Assembly: GCA_013298415.1 (NCBI GenBank)
Contig: JAAFHN010000158.1
Coordinates: 1-6,394 of the forward strand
Length of the DNA stretch: 6,394 bases
From: Comamonadaceae bacterium
GTDB lineage: Bacteria; Pseudomonadota; Gammaproteobacteria; Burkholderiales; Burkholderiaceae_C
Direction: 5' to 3'
Under the pieces are notes generated by a model, which did no database searches, was not told the DNA's origin, and saw only the letters and a program-made list of their open reading frames with translations. The stretch's first letter is position 1. Each line of letters opens with the position of its first letter. This document shows, in pieces, positions 1 through 5,108 of this stretch. The position numbers were made by a program, and so were the translations under genes.

Positions 1-2
1 GT

Positions 3-392
3 GCGCACTGGGATGGCGCAGCCCTGGTTGCAGCTGCAGATGCTCGGCCCAGGCACATCACGAAGCGCGCGTTCGTGATGCGCTTTCCAGCGTCAGCGAT
101 GGGCACGGCGGTGAGCAAGTTTGACTTGCTGAACTTGGCGCTGTCGGATGTTGAATTTTTTGCGTCGCAAGAGCCGAATGCGACCAAGAGGCTTGCGCAA
201 AAGGTGCTGATCCTGAAGGGGCGCGAGCTGTACCAGCAAAGCCCGTTCGTGGACTTGGCTGGCAGTGACTGCTCGAGCTTTATCCAGGCTCTGTCAACGT
301 CAGCCATTTTTTTTGCTGCGCGGCTGACGGCGGCGGAAGTGGAGGAGTTCTTGCATGGCCCGATTGACGAAGCTGATCGCTTTAAGGGGTGA
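3..392 (+). CDS. Partial phage-type hypothetical protein (C-terminal part)
   Basis: I do not recognise the family. The frame is open from the left edge to the TGA at 390-392, giving about 129 residues. There is no transmembrane segment or signal peptide; the C-terminal half looks like a soluble alpha-helical protein with an acidic tail. The true start is uncertain. It may lie left of the window, since the residues before position 75 (including ITKRAFVMRF across the junction) read as plausible protein. Alternatively translation starts inside, at GTG 75, ATG 78 or ATG 99. In favour of ATG 78, a frame-1 reading from the left edge stops at TGA 76-78, so a TGATG stop-start overlap is possible. The stop overlaps the ribosome-binding region of the next gene, so the two are probably co-transcribed and coupled. 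A phage role is inferred only from the genes downstream. Confidence 0.55.
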   Translation, partial: AHWDGAALVAAADARPRHITKRAFVMRFPASAMGTAVSKFDLLNLALSDVEFFASQEPNATKRLAQKVLILKGRELYQQSPFVDLAGSDCSSFIQALSTSAIFFAARLTAAEVEEFLHGPIDEADRFKG

Positions 393-394
393 GC

Positions 395-913
395 ATGGAT
401 ACGAGGCCATTCGAGCAAAGTGCGCTACTGTCTATCGCCTACTACAAGGGGCGCAAGGCCTTGAACCCCAAGGCGAAATGGGGAGACCAGGCGATATGCG
501 CTTGGCCGCGCTCCAGGGGCGATTTCAGTCACGCCGAGATGGTGTTTGGCTACAGAGCCAGCGCGGGCGGTGCGGGCCTGTGTGCGTCTGCCTCCCTGCG
601 CGACCATGGGGTCCGTTTCAAGAGCATTGATTTGAGCAGCGGCCGCTGGGAGCTGCGCCACATTGAGGGCGCAACGGAGCTTGACTATGAGCGCTGTATT
701 CGCTGGTTTGGGATGCACTTATGTGCGCCATACGACCTGCTGGGCATTGCGGGATTCGTGTTGCCCGGAGCGCTTCAGTTAAAGCGCGCGTTCTACTGCT
801 CTGAGGCTTGTGCGCTGGCTTGGGGCGCGCCAGCGCAGCAGATTTCGCCGTCAAGACTTTTTGAGCTGCAGGACGCGGTGTTTGCACCGCATGTTGCATC
901 GACTGCAGCTTGA
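395..913 (+). CDS. Putative permuted papain-like (NlpC/P60-type) amidase or peptidase, phage-associated
   Basis: A 172-residue cytoplasmic-type protein. I chose ATG 395 rather than GTG 389 because AAGGGG at 384-389 lies 5 nt upstream; it starts just past the stop of the preceding gene. A His sits early in a strand-like stretch (FSHAEMVFGY, His46). Later come a YDLLGIAGF segment (113-121) and then FYCSEACALAW, with Cys135. His before Cys, and Cys followed by Ser-Glu at the start of a helix, is the order seen in circularly permuted papain-like enzymes (YiiX/LRAT-like NlpC/P60 relatives), which cleave amide bonds in peptides, peptidoglycan or lipids. Phages often carry such proteins among tail or lysis genes. 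The catalytic assignment is inference from motif order, and no substrate can be named. It is the last gene before a 137-nt gap preceding com. Confidence 0.6.
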   Translation: MDTRPFEQSALLSIAYYKGRKALNPKAKWGDQAICAWPRSRGDFSHAEMVFGYRASAGGAGLCASASLRDHGVRFKSIDLSSGRWELRHIEGATELDYERCIRWFGMHLCAPYDLLGIAGFVLPGALQLKRAFYCSEACALAWGAPAQQISPSRLFELQDAVFAPHVASTAA

Positions 914-965
914 AAGAAGTAGGGCGGCCGTGGTGAGTGCGTCAACACCCTCTACGGCCACCTCC

Positions 966-983
966 ACCGAGATGCATCTCGGT
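966..983. repeat. 18-bp perfect palindrome upstream of com
   Basis: ACCGAGATGCATCTCGGT is perfectly self-complementary with no loop. It lies 53 nt after the preceding gene and 67 nt before the com start. No T-run follows, so it is not an intrinsic terminator. A dyad of this kind in front of a small phage operon fits a dimeric repressor or activator site, but no promoter hexamers could be placed with confidence nearby. Unlike the mom promoter region of Mu, there is no GATC site between 914 and 1050. Confidence 0.5.
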
Positions 984-1050
984 TTCAACCAAGGCCCTAC
1001 CTACCCGTACAGGTGGTAAGGATTCTAGGGTCGCAATCTGTAACTTTGCT

Positions 1051-1266
1051 ATGAAGGATGTTCGTTGTTCTCATTGTGGGCGCAAGCTGGCCGAAGAGGC
1101 GGGCTACACCCACATCTCGATTAAGTGCCCGAGGTGCGGCACTTTGAATGATTTGAGGGCCGCGCAATCTTGCGCAAGCGCTCCTAACCCAGCACGCGCT
1201 GCAGCGTCATTGAAACGAGGTTTCGACGATGATGATGCAAAACATGCTGCGGCCCGGAGGGCGTAG
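1051..1266 (+). CDS. com: Com-like zinc-finger translational regulator
   Basis: A 71-residue protein resembling phage Mu Com, the RNA-binding zinc-finger protein that activates translation of the mom DNA-modification gene. The N-terminal 30 residues hold two Cys pairs, C6-x2-C9 and C26-x2-C29, in the contexts RCSHCGRKL and IKCPRCGTLN, typical of Com as a single four-cysteine zinc-binding domain. The C-terminal half is Ala/Arg-rich with a short acidic run (DDDD near 58-61) and looks disordered; part of it is encoded in the overlap with the next gene. The start is ATG 1051. The GTG start at 937 would add 38 residues of unlikely Pro/Arg-rich sequence. No good Shine-Dalgarno precedes ATG 1051, so com itself may be poorly or conditionally translated. 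Here the target would be the adenine methyltransferase gene that com overlaps. Confidence 0.82.
   Translation: MKDVRCSHCGRKLAEEAGYTHISIKCPRCGTLNDLRAAQSCASAPNPARAAASLKRGFDDDDAKHAAARRA
1205..1228 (+). promoter_or_regulatory. RNA hairpin containing the methyltransferase Shine-Dalgarno, candidate Com target
   Basis: CGTC (1205-1208) pairs with GACG (1225-1228), and GAAAC (1212-1216) pairs with GTTTC (1220-1224). This leaves a 3-nt bulge (1209-1211) and a GAG loop (1217-1219). The likely Shine-Dalgarno GAGG (1217-1220) sits in the loop and closing pair, and the stem ends directly before ATG 1229. The element lies inside the com coding sequence. In Mu, an inhibitory stem-loop covers the mom start region and Com binding relieves it; the same role is inferred here. 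Confidence 0.55.
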
Positions 1267-2053
1267 CCCGCTCGCTTGGGTTGGCGGCAAGAGCCTGCTG
1301 GCCGAGACGATCATCAAGCGGTTTCCGCCGCACACCTGTTACGTGGAGGTGTTTGCGGGAGCGGCTTGGGTGCTCTTTAAAAAGCAGCCGAGTAAGGTGG
1401 AAGTAATCAACGACCTGAACGGGGAGCTGGTGCGCCTCTACAGATGCGTGCGCCATCACTTGCCAGCGTTGGTGGAGCAGTTTCGATGGATGCTTGTTGC
1501 CAGGGAGGAGTTTGATGCGTTCTTGTCATCACCACCTGAGGCGCTTACGGACATTCAGCGGGCCGCTCGCTTCTTCTATCTGGCGAAGACGGCCTTTGGC
1601 GCGAAAGCCGCGAGGCCGACGTTTGGCACGGCCTCGACGGGGCTGCCTCGACTCAATCTTCTGCGCATCGAAGAAGAGCTGAGTGACGCACATGCCAGGC
1701 TCGCGAGAGTGACGATTGAGAACAGGCCTTACGCCGACGTGCTCAAGCGCTACGACCGAGAGTCGACGCTGTTCTACCTTGACCCGCCATACTGGGGCTG
1801 CGAGGACTACTACGGTGAGGGCATGTTCGAGCGCGCAGACTTCGAGCGACTGGCAGAGCTTCTGGTGGACGTCAAAGGCAAGTTCATCTTGTCGTTGAAC
1901 GATACGCCGGGTGTGCGGGAGACGTTTGCGATGTTCAATATTGCGGAAGTGCCGACCCGCTACTCGGTGAATGCAAGCCGGAGTCTTCGGGTGACGGAGC
2001 TGCTGATTGATAACCTAGGCGCATCAATGCGAGAGGCAGTCGCGGCGAACTGA
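1229..2053 (+). CDS. Phage DNA N6-adenine methyltransferase, class D12 (Dam family)
   Basis: A 274-residue S-adenosylmethionine-dependent DNA methyltransferase that would methylate the N6 of adenine in a short site that cannot be read from sequence. The D12/Dam motif order is clear: WVGGK (17-21) and VEVFAGAAWV (39-48) form the AdoMet-binding part, INDLN (60-64) follows, and DPPYWG (185-190) is the catalytic motif IV. LSLNDT (221-226) and TELLI (256-260) complete the fold. Length is normal for the family. The start at ATG 1229 is supported by GAGG 8 nt upstream; ATG 1232 and 1235 follow directly and cannot be excluded. It overlaps com by 38 nt, as mom overlaps com in Mu, so translation is probably coupled and Com-dependent. 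Such orphan phage methyltransferases usually protect phage DNA from host restriction. No restriction enzyme gene is adjacent. Confidence 0.9.
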   Translation: MMMQNMLRPGGRSPLAWVGGKSLLAETIIKRFPPHTCYVEVFAGAAWVLFKKQPSKVEVINDLNGELVRLYRCVRHHLPALVEQFRWMLVAREEFDAFLSSPPEALTDIQRAARFFYLAKTAFGAKAARPTFGTASTGLPRLNLLRIEEELSDAHARLARVTIENRPYADVLKRYDRESTLFYLDPPYWGCEDYYGEGMFERADFERLAELLVDVKGKFILSLNDTPGVRETFAMFNIAEVPTRYSVNASRSLRVTELLIDNLGASMREAVAAN

Positions 2054-2116
2054 CAGCCTGTAATTTTTGATGCACATGGTGCGCAGAGTGCTTGCTTTGG
2101 CGGGCATTAAGAGTGG

Positions 2117-2148
2117 TACTGGGGGTGTCGATTCCGACACCCCCAGTA
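2117..2148. repeat. Perfect 14-bp stem, 4-nt loop hairpin between the methyltransferase and the next gene
   Basis: TACTGGGGGTGTCG (2117-2130) is exactly complementary to 2135-2148, with the loop ATTC. It is very stable and lies 64 nt after the methyltransferase stop and 19 nt before ATG 2167. No U-run follows on either strand, so it is not a standard intrinsic terminator. It could attenuate read-through, protect an mRNA end, or be a protein-binding site. Confidence 0.75.
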
Positions 2149-2166
2149 ACCCGAGAAGTACCCCAA

Positions 2167-2406
2167 ATGAACCAATTGAATGAAGTGAACGAGAGTCTGG
2201 CTCAGCAGCTGAAGGGCTGTCTGCGCGGTAAGAGCCCTGCACAGGTAGAAGCATTTTGTGCGCACGACTGGAAGCAGGCCGCACGGTTTGAGTTACAGCG
2301 CCGGGCGACACGATTCCTGGAAGGTTTGCCGGATGAAACATTGGCCTTGGTGGTGAGTGGTGAGGCAGACTTGGTCGCGTTGGCAAGGCGCATTGCAGCG
2401 CCTTAA
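2167..2406 (+). CDS. Small hypothetical phage protein, 79 residues
   Basis: I do not recognise the family. It is a predicted soluble, mainly helical protein with a Gln/Asn/Glu-rich N-terminus (MNQLNEVNESLAQQL), one Cys near residue 18 and another near 31, and an Arg-rich middle (FELQRRATRFLEGL). It has no signal peptide or membrane segment. ATG 2167 is preferred: further upstream the frame runs through the 2117-2148 hairpin and has no good start. The ribosome-binding site is only a weak GAGAAG about 8 nt upstream. It is the last gene of the phage-type block and is followed by a clear intrinsic terminator. Coding status rests on the open frame, GC-rich third positions and the terminator. Confidence 0.6.
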   Translation: MNQLNEVNESLAQQLKGCLRGKSPAQVEAFCAHDWKQAARFELQRRATRFLEGLPDETLALVVSGEADLVALARRIAAP

Positions 2407-2429
2407 CGCGCTCTGCACCTAGGGGTAAT

Positions 2430-2453
2430 GCGCTCCGAATTGGGGCGCTTTTT
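2430..2453 (+). terminator. Rho-independent terminator after the 79-residue gene
   Basis: GCGCTCC (2430-2436) pairs with GGGGCGC (2442-2448), one pair being G-U. The loop is GAATT and TTTTT follows at 2449-2453. It starts 24 nt after the stop at 2406 and closes the + strand phage-type operon. Confidence 0.82.
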
Positions 2454-2529
2454 GTTGTGGCCACGACAGAAGCCGACTGTTGCTTGTGAGCAACATGGAA
2501 CGGGGTTTGGCATGCGGCGAGTGCTGTAA

Positions 2530-2555
2530 CTCAGCCTCCTCAGGCTGAGCTTTTT
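2530..2555 (+). terminator. Second strong rho-independent terminator, no gene directly upstream
   Basis: CTCAGCCT (2530-2537) is exactly complementary to AGGCTGAG (2542-2549), with loop CCTC, then C and TTTTT (2551-2555). Its T-run is also the first bases of the 127-bp repeat. The previous gene already has its own terminator about 80 nt upstream. This one is therefore either a backup at the end of the island or the end of a short unannotated RNA. A 7-bp hairpin at 2478-2495 lies between the two. Confidence 0.8.
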
Positions 2556-2602
2556 GCTTGTTCGCAGGGTCGCATGGGCTGTTGATCCGGTTGCAGCGAG
2601 CG

Positions 2603-2668
2603 AAATTCGTGCCAAAGGCAGCGCAAATCTGTGCCAAAGGCAACGCAAATTCGTGCCAAAGGCAGCGC
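2603..2668. repeat. Three 22-bp iteron-like direct repeats, first array
   Basis: The units are 2603-2624, 2625-2646 and 2647-2668. Units 1 and 3 are identical, and unit 2 differs at three positions. Each contains the dyad TGCC-AAA-GGCA (2610-2620, 2632-2642, 2654-2664). The 22-bp spacing, about two helical turns, puts each dyad on the same DNA face. That fits cooperative protein binding, as with origin iterons, but no replication gene is in view. There are no spacers, so it is not a CRISPR array. Confidence 0.85.
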
Positions 2669-2729
2669 CGCGCCATATTTTTGCTTGTTCGCAGGGTCGC
2701 ATGGGCTGTTGATCCGGTTGCAGCGAGCG

Positions 2730-2795
2730 AAATTCGTGCCAAAGGCAGCGCAAATCTGTGCCAAAGGCAACGCAAATTCGTGCCAAAGGCAGCGC
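2730..2795. repeat. Three 22-bp iteron-like direct repeats, second array
   Basis: The units are 2730-2751, 2752-2773 and 2774-2795, the exact copy of the first array inside the second 127-bp repeat. The TGCC-AAA-GGCA dyads are at 2737-2747, 2759-2769 and 2781-2791. Confidence 0.85.
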
Positions 2796-2811
2796 CGCGC
2801 CATAAACAGAA

Positions 2812-2841
2812 CAAAAATGGCCCGCCTTTTGGGCGAGCCAT
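2812..2841 (-). terminator. Rho-independent terminator of ssrA
   Basis: Read on the - strand, ATGGCTCGCC pairs with GGCGGGCCAT (10 bp, one G-U) around a 5-nt loop and is followed by TTTTTG. It starts 11 nt after the tmRNA CCA end. Confidence 0.85.
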
Positions 2842-2852
2842 TTCCGTTTGTT

Positions 2853-2885
2853 TGGTGGAGCTGGGGGGATTTGAACCCCCGTCCG
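2853..2885 (-). other. Probable attachment-site segment in the ssrA 3' end
   Basis: The T-arm and acceptor end of ssrA is a frequent target of tyrosine-recombinase prophages and islands, which restore the gene with their own att copy. Phage-type genes begin within 450 nt of this end, and ssrA is intact. The second copy and an integrase would lie outside the window, so the exact core cannot be set here. Confidence 0.35.
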
Positions 2886-3089
2886 CAAGCCTTTTTCGCG
2901 CGCTTCTACATGCTTAGCGGTCTGATTTGTGTCTTGCCTCTTGCGTCGCGCAGCCGCACGCTACGCAAGAAACCAGTTCATTGGGTTTCGGTGTTGTCTG
3001 AAGAACGCAGCCAATCCTAGCCGTTGTGAATGACCCTGCAGGTGTTGCCACCCCATCCCAACGGCGAGATGTTGCAGGGCTCTCAGCAA

Positions 3090-3122
3090 TTAAGCTGCGA
3101 GTGCGTAACGAGAGTCGTTAGC
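3090..3122 (-). other. tmRNA tag reading frame (ANDSRYALAA)
   Basis: The resume codon GCT at 3122-3120 starts ten codons, ANDSRYALAA, and a TAA at 3092-3090. With the alanine carried by the tmRNA, the added tag is A-ANDSRYALAA. The terminal ALAA is the usual signal read by ClpXP and related proteases. It follows an A-rich stretch (CAAAAAACTAACT), as in other tmRNAs. Confidence 0.93.
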
Positions 3123-3223
3123 AGTTAGTTTTTTGTCAGGAGATTTACGAGCATCCAACGGGCTCGGCATGCGGCGCTGCGCGTCCGAACCCACGTCGAA
3201 ACCAATGCAGCCCCAAGCGGCGG

Positions 3224-3251
3224 ATTGTAGGCTGCGGATGAGTTGCCGGAA
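3224..3251 (-). promoter_or_regulatory. Putative ssrA promoter
   Basis: On the - strand a -10-like TACAAT (3229-3224) lies 9 nt upstream of the mature tmRNA 5' end. A weak -35-like TTCCGG (3251-3246) precedes it with a 16-nt spacer. The -10 is good and the -35 poor. A transcript starting here would need only slight 5' trimming by RNase P. Confidence 0.5.
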
Positions 3252-3484
3252 GGCGGGAGCTGGCTCAGCGCACAAATTGGAAGAGAAATCAGCGCTCTGT
3301 TCAGGTATTCAAAATGGTCAGTGCTTCCAAAAGTATAGTGAGTTGCCTGTGAGCCGCGTTGCGCAATGGTGCACATCGGTGGGGCTGGCGCGATGCGCAG
3401 ACTCTCGCCATCGATAACGCGGGGCCCTAAACTGTGCTCACTGTTTCGTTCAATCTCGCCAATTCAATCTTCAGGAGCATGCAC

Positions 3485-4855
3485 ATGGCACAGCAATCTC
3501 TCGCGCTGACTCGTTTTCCCAAGTCCTTACTTGTGGTGGCCACGGTTGCCGCGCTCTCGGGCGCAGTGGGCGGTGCTGCGTTAGCCCAGTCGCCCGTGCC
3601 GGTTGCCAACAGCGTGTCCACCGCATCGGATGGCGCGGTGTGGATTGCCCGCAGTGAGCTGCCGCCCGCGCCCAGCGGCTTTGAGTGGCGCTGCCGTGCG
3701 TCAGCGCCCAATTCAGAGCGCTGCCCCGTGGTCAAACGCAACGGCTTCGTGTGGGTGCCGTACGGCACGCAGGGCTCCTCGCAAATGATGCTGATGGCCT
3801 TTGACAACGGCCCCACGCCGCGGGCACGTGTGCCGCTCTGGGGTTTGTCAGACGTGGCGCAAATCAACGTGAGTGGCAGCGGCAGCGGCGCGACTTACCA
3901 GTTCGTGGGCAGCGTGGGCATGCAAGAGTCAATTGGCGTGGGTACAGGCCAGATTGACAATTTGATCCGCGAGTACACGGTGGCAACCGCTGCGGCCGCA
4001 CCTGCGCCAGCGCCCGCTGCGCAAGCCTGGGGCAATGCGGACTTGGCCCGCACTCTGAACGCTGTACCCGCCACGGCCTTTCACCCGTTCATGACCAAAT
4101 CTTGGTTGCCCGCAAGTCACAGGAACATGAACAGTGGAATGCGACTGGCATGCCCTGACACGACTTGCCCGGTGCTTCTTCACCGCGATATCCTGTGGAT
4201 TCCATATGAACTTGTGGGCGTGCGGACAATTTTCCTTTTTGGTTATCGATCAGATTTGAGCCTGGTAGCAGAGGTGCGCTTGAATGGGTTTTCCACCGTT
4301 CGCTCCGCCTCGCAGTCTGGCGGCAACATCACTTACTCGGAGTCTTGGGGCGGCCAGGGCGCATCAGGTGTGGTGACGCTGGCGCAGTTTGACGCGGCAG
4401 CCAGCGGCAGTCGCGTCGCGGTGGGTGCGGATTCTGGTGGTGCTGGCTCGCCGCCCGCCTCGCCTCCCGCTGCTACCAACTACGGCAATGAAGACCTCGC
4501 CCGTACGCTGCGCAACCAGCCCAACACGGTGCTGCATGCCTTCATGACGGCCGCTTGGCTCCCGCGTGCGCCGCGCGAGACGCAGCTCGCATGCCCTGAC
4601 ACCACTTGCCCAGTCATCTTCCATCAAAACGTGCTTTGGGTGCCCTACACCCGGCAGGGTGCGAGCAACGTGCAGCTCTTTGGCTTCAAGGCCGATGGCA
4701 GCTCGGCAGGCTCGGTGACTCTGCAAGGCATCGCAACCGTGCGCTCGGCCGCGATCAACGGCAGCACGGTCACGTTTGCCACGAGCTACGCAGGCCAGGG
4801 CAGCACAGCATCGGTGACTGCCGCTCAGCTGGAAGCCGCCGCGCGCAACCCTTGA
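3485..4855 (+). CDS. Exported protein with three tandem copies of an unrecognised Cys-pair domain
   Basis: A 456-residue precursor. I chose ATG 3485 because CAGGAG (3472-3477) lies 7 nt upstream; ATG 3479 is too close to it. Residues 1-34 form a signal peptide (basic TRFPK, hydrophobic LLVVATVAALSGAVG, cleavage after AALA, Gln35 next), so the mature protein is periplasmic or secreted. It contains three related domains of about 120 residues, near 41-165, 181-305 and 332-455. Shared landmarks: a Cys pair (C70/C80; C223/C228 and C370/C375, the latter two in ACPDTTCPV), an aromatic-rich strand (FVWVPY, ILWIPY, VLWVPY), then LMAF/LFGY/LFGF, a Ser/Gly strand pair and a short C-terminal helix. Domains 2 and 3 also share GN-x-DLARTL and HPFMT/HAFMT. 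The linkers are Ala/Pro (169-180) and Gly/Ser/Pro (315-331). Each Cys pair probably forms a disulfide. Function is unknown; a surface or binding role is only inference. The gene appears to be monocistronic. Confidence 0.88.
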   Translation: MAQQSLALTRFPKSLLVVATVAALSGAVGGAALAQSPVPVANSVSTASDGAVWIARSELPPAPSGFEWRCRASAPNSERCPVVKRNGFVWVPYGTQGSSQMMLMAFDNGPTPRARVPLWGLSDVAQINVSGSGSGATYQFVGSVGMQESIGVGTGQIDNLIREYTVATAAAAPAPAPAAQAWGNADLARTLNAVPATAFHPFMTKSWLPASHRNMNSGMRLACPDTTCPVLLHRDILWIPYELVGVRTIFLFGYRSDLSLVAEVRLNGFSTVRSASQSGGNITYSESWGGQGASGVVTLAQFDAAASGSRVAVGADSGGAGSPPASPPAATNYGNEDLARTLRNQPNTVLHAFMTAAWLPRAPRETQLACPDTTCPVIFHQNVLWVPYTRQGASNVQLFGFKADGSSAGSVTLQGIATVRSAAINGSTVTFATSYAGQGSTASVTAAQLEAAARNP

Positions 4856-4866
4856 GGCGGTTTTTT
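4834..4866 (+). terminator. Probable terminator overlapping the end of the exported-protein gene
   Basis: AGCCGCC (4834-4840) can pair with GGCGGTT (4856-4862, one G-U), and six T residues run at 4861-4866. The 15-nt loop is long and the stem begins inside the coding sequence, so confidence is moderate. Confidence 0.5.
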
Positions 4867-4901
4867 ACCGAATTTCACGCAAATTTGCCTGATCAGGACT
4901 G

Positions 4902-5029
4902 CGGCTCAGATGGTGACCATCTCCGTTCGCCCTGATCCTTCGATACCTCAGGACAGGGTACGTGCCGTATCGAAGGGCCTAGGGGAAGGCTTCGATACTT
5001 CAGCCCGAACGGGGTAGGTCATCTGAGGC
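4902..5029. repeat. Long imperfect palindrome, REP/MITE-like intergenic element
   Basis: The outer arms are GCTCAGATGGTGACC (4903-4917) against GGTCATCTGAGGC (5017-5029). The middle arms are CCGTTCGCCCTGA (4923-4935) against TCAGCCCGAACGG (5000-5012), 11 of 13 matching. The inner arms CCTTCGATAC and GTATCGAAGG match perfectly, and a further TTCGATACTTCAG copy precedes the right arm. Mixed CCGTTCG, CTGA and TTCGA blocks recall the palindromic intergenic repeats scattered through many proteobacterial genomes. It contains no reading frame, so any movement would need a transposase in trans. Confidence 0.7.
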
Positions 5030-5081
5030 ATGCTCCTAATTAGGCGGCAAATTTGGCTACTTGTTCCAGTTTTTATTAAGT

Positions 5082-5108
5082 CTGATGCTACATAAAAAGT
5101 AGCGTCAG
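5082..5108 (-). terminator. Hairpin at the amidohydrolase stop codon, weak terminator candidate
   Basis: CTGATGCTAC (5082-5091) pairs with GTAGCGTCAG (5099-5108, one G-U) around the loop ATAAAAA. The stop codon of the - strand gene (5107-5105) is inside the stem. On the - strand no U-run follows, only ACTTAATAAAAAC, so it may stabilise the mRNA end rather than terminate strongly. Confidence 0.45.

Larger units (their letters stand above)
2551..2804. repeat. Perfect 127-bp direct tandem duplication (two copies)
   Basis: Positions 2551-2677 and 2678-2804 are identical base for base. The unit begins TTTTTGCTTGTTCGCAGGG and ends CGCGCCATA. Identity across 127 bp points to a recent duplication. 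No function of the unit is known to me. It lies between the phage-side terminator and the ssrA terminator. Open frames across it exist on both strands only because of its composition, and show no gene-like start or ribosome-binding site. Confidence 0.95.
2853..3214 (-). ncRNA. ssrA: tmRNA (transfer-messenger RNA), one-piece
   Basis: This RNA rescues ribosomes stalled on broken mRNAs. With SmpB it enters like an alanyl-tRNA, then directs a degradation tag. The 362-nt mature form starts GGGGCTGCATTGG at 3214 and ends with an encoded ACCA at 2856-2853. Its 5' GGGGCUG pairs with 3' CAGCUCC, with G-U as the third pair, the alanyl-tRNA synthetase identity element. A T-arm (GGGGG-TTCAAAT-CCCCC type) lies just inside the 3' end. 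The tag frame is at 3122-3090. The two ends are in one piece, not permuted. A promoter-like -10 lies upstream and an intrinsic terminator follows. The 3' end faces the phage-type genes, the common side for integration. smpB is not in the window. Confidence 0.97.

Noticed and set aside
1..78. Frame-1 tail ending at TGA 76-78 as the end of a separate upstream gene
   Set aside because: Only 25 codons are visible and frame 3 is also open through this stretch, so the choice cannot be made; it is mentioned as an alternative in the first gene entry.
2070..2183. 37-codon + strand ORF between the methyltransferase and the 79-residue gene
   Set aside because: No Shine-Dalgarno, it runs through a perfect hairpin, and it overlaps the start of the better-supported 79-residue gene.
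2551..2804. CRISPR array
   Set aside because: The 22-bp units are back to back with no unique spacers, and the 127-bp units are identical throughout.
2403..2888. Several long open frames on both strands across the repeat region
   Set aside because: They arise from the repeated GC-rich sequence, run over terminators and into the tmRNA gene, have no ribosome-binding sites, and change frame along the 22-bp units (not a multiple of three).
2853..2890. Stand-alone tRNA gene on the - strand
   Set aside because: The T-arm and acceptor end belong to the tmRNA; no anticodon or D arm lies within tRNA distance.
3090..3275. 61-codon - strand ORF ending in ANDSRYALAA
   Set aside because: This frame is the tmRNA tag plus upstream structural RNA sequence; only 3122-3090 is translated, by trans-translation.
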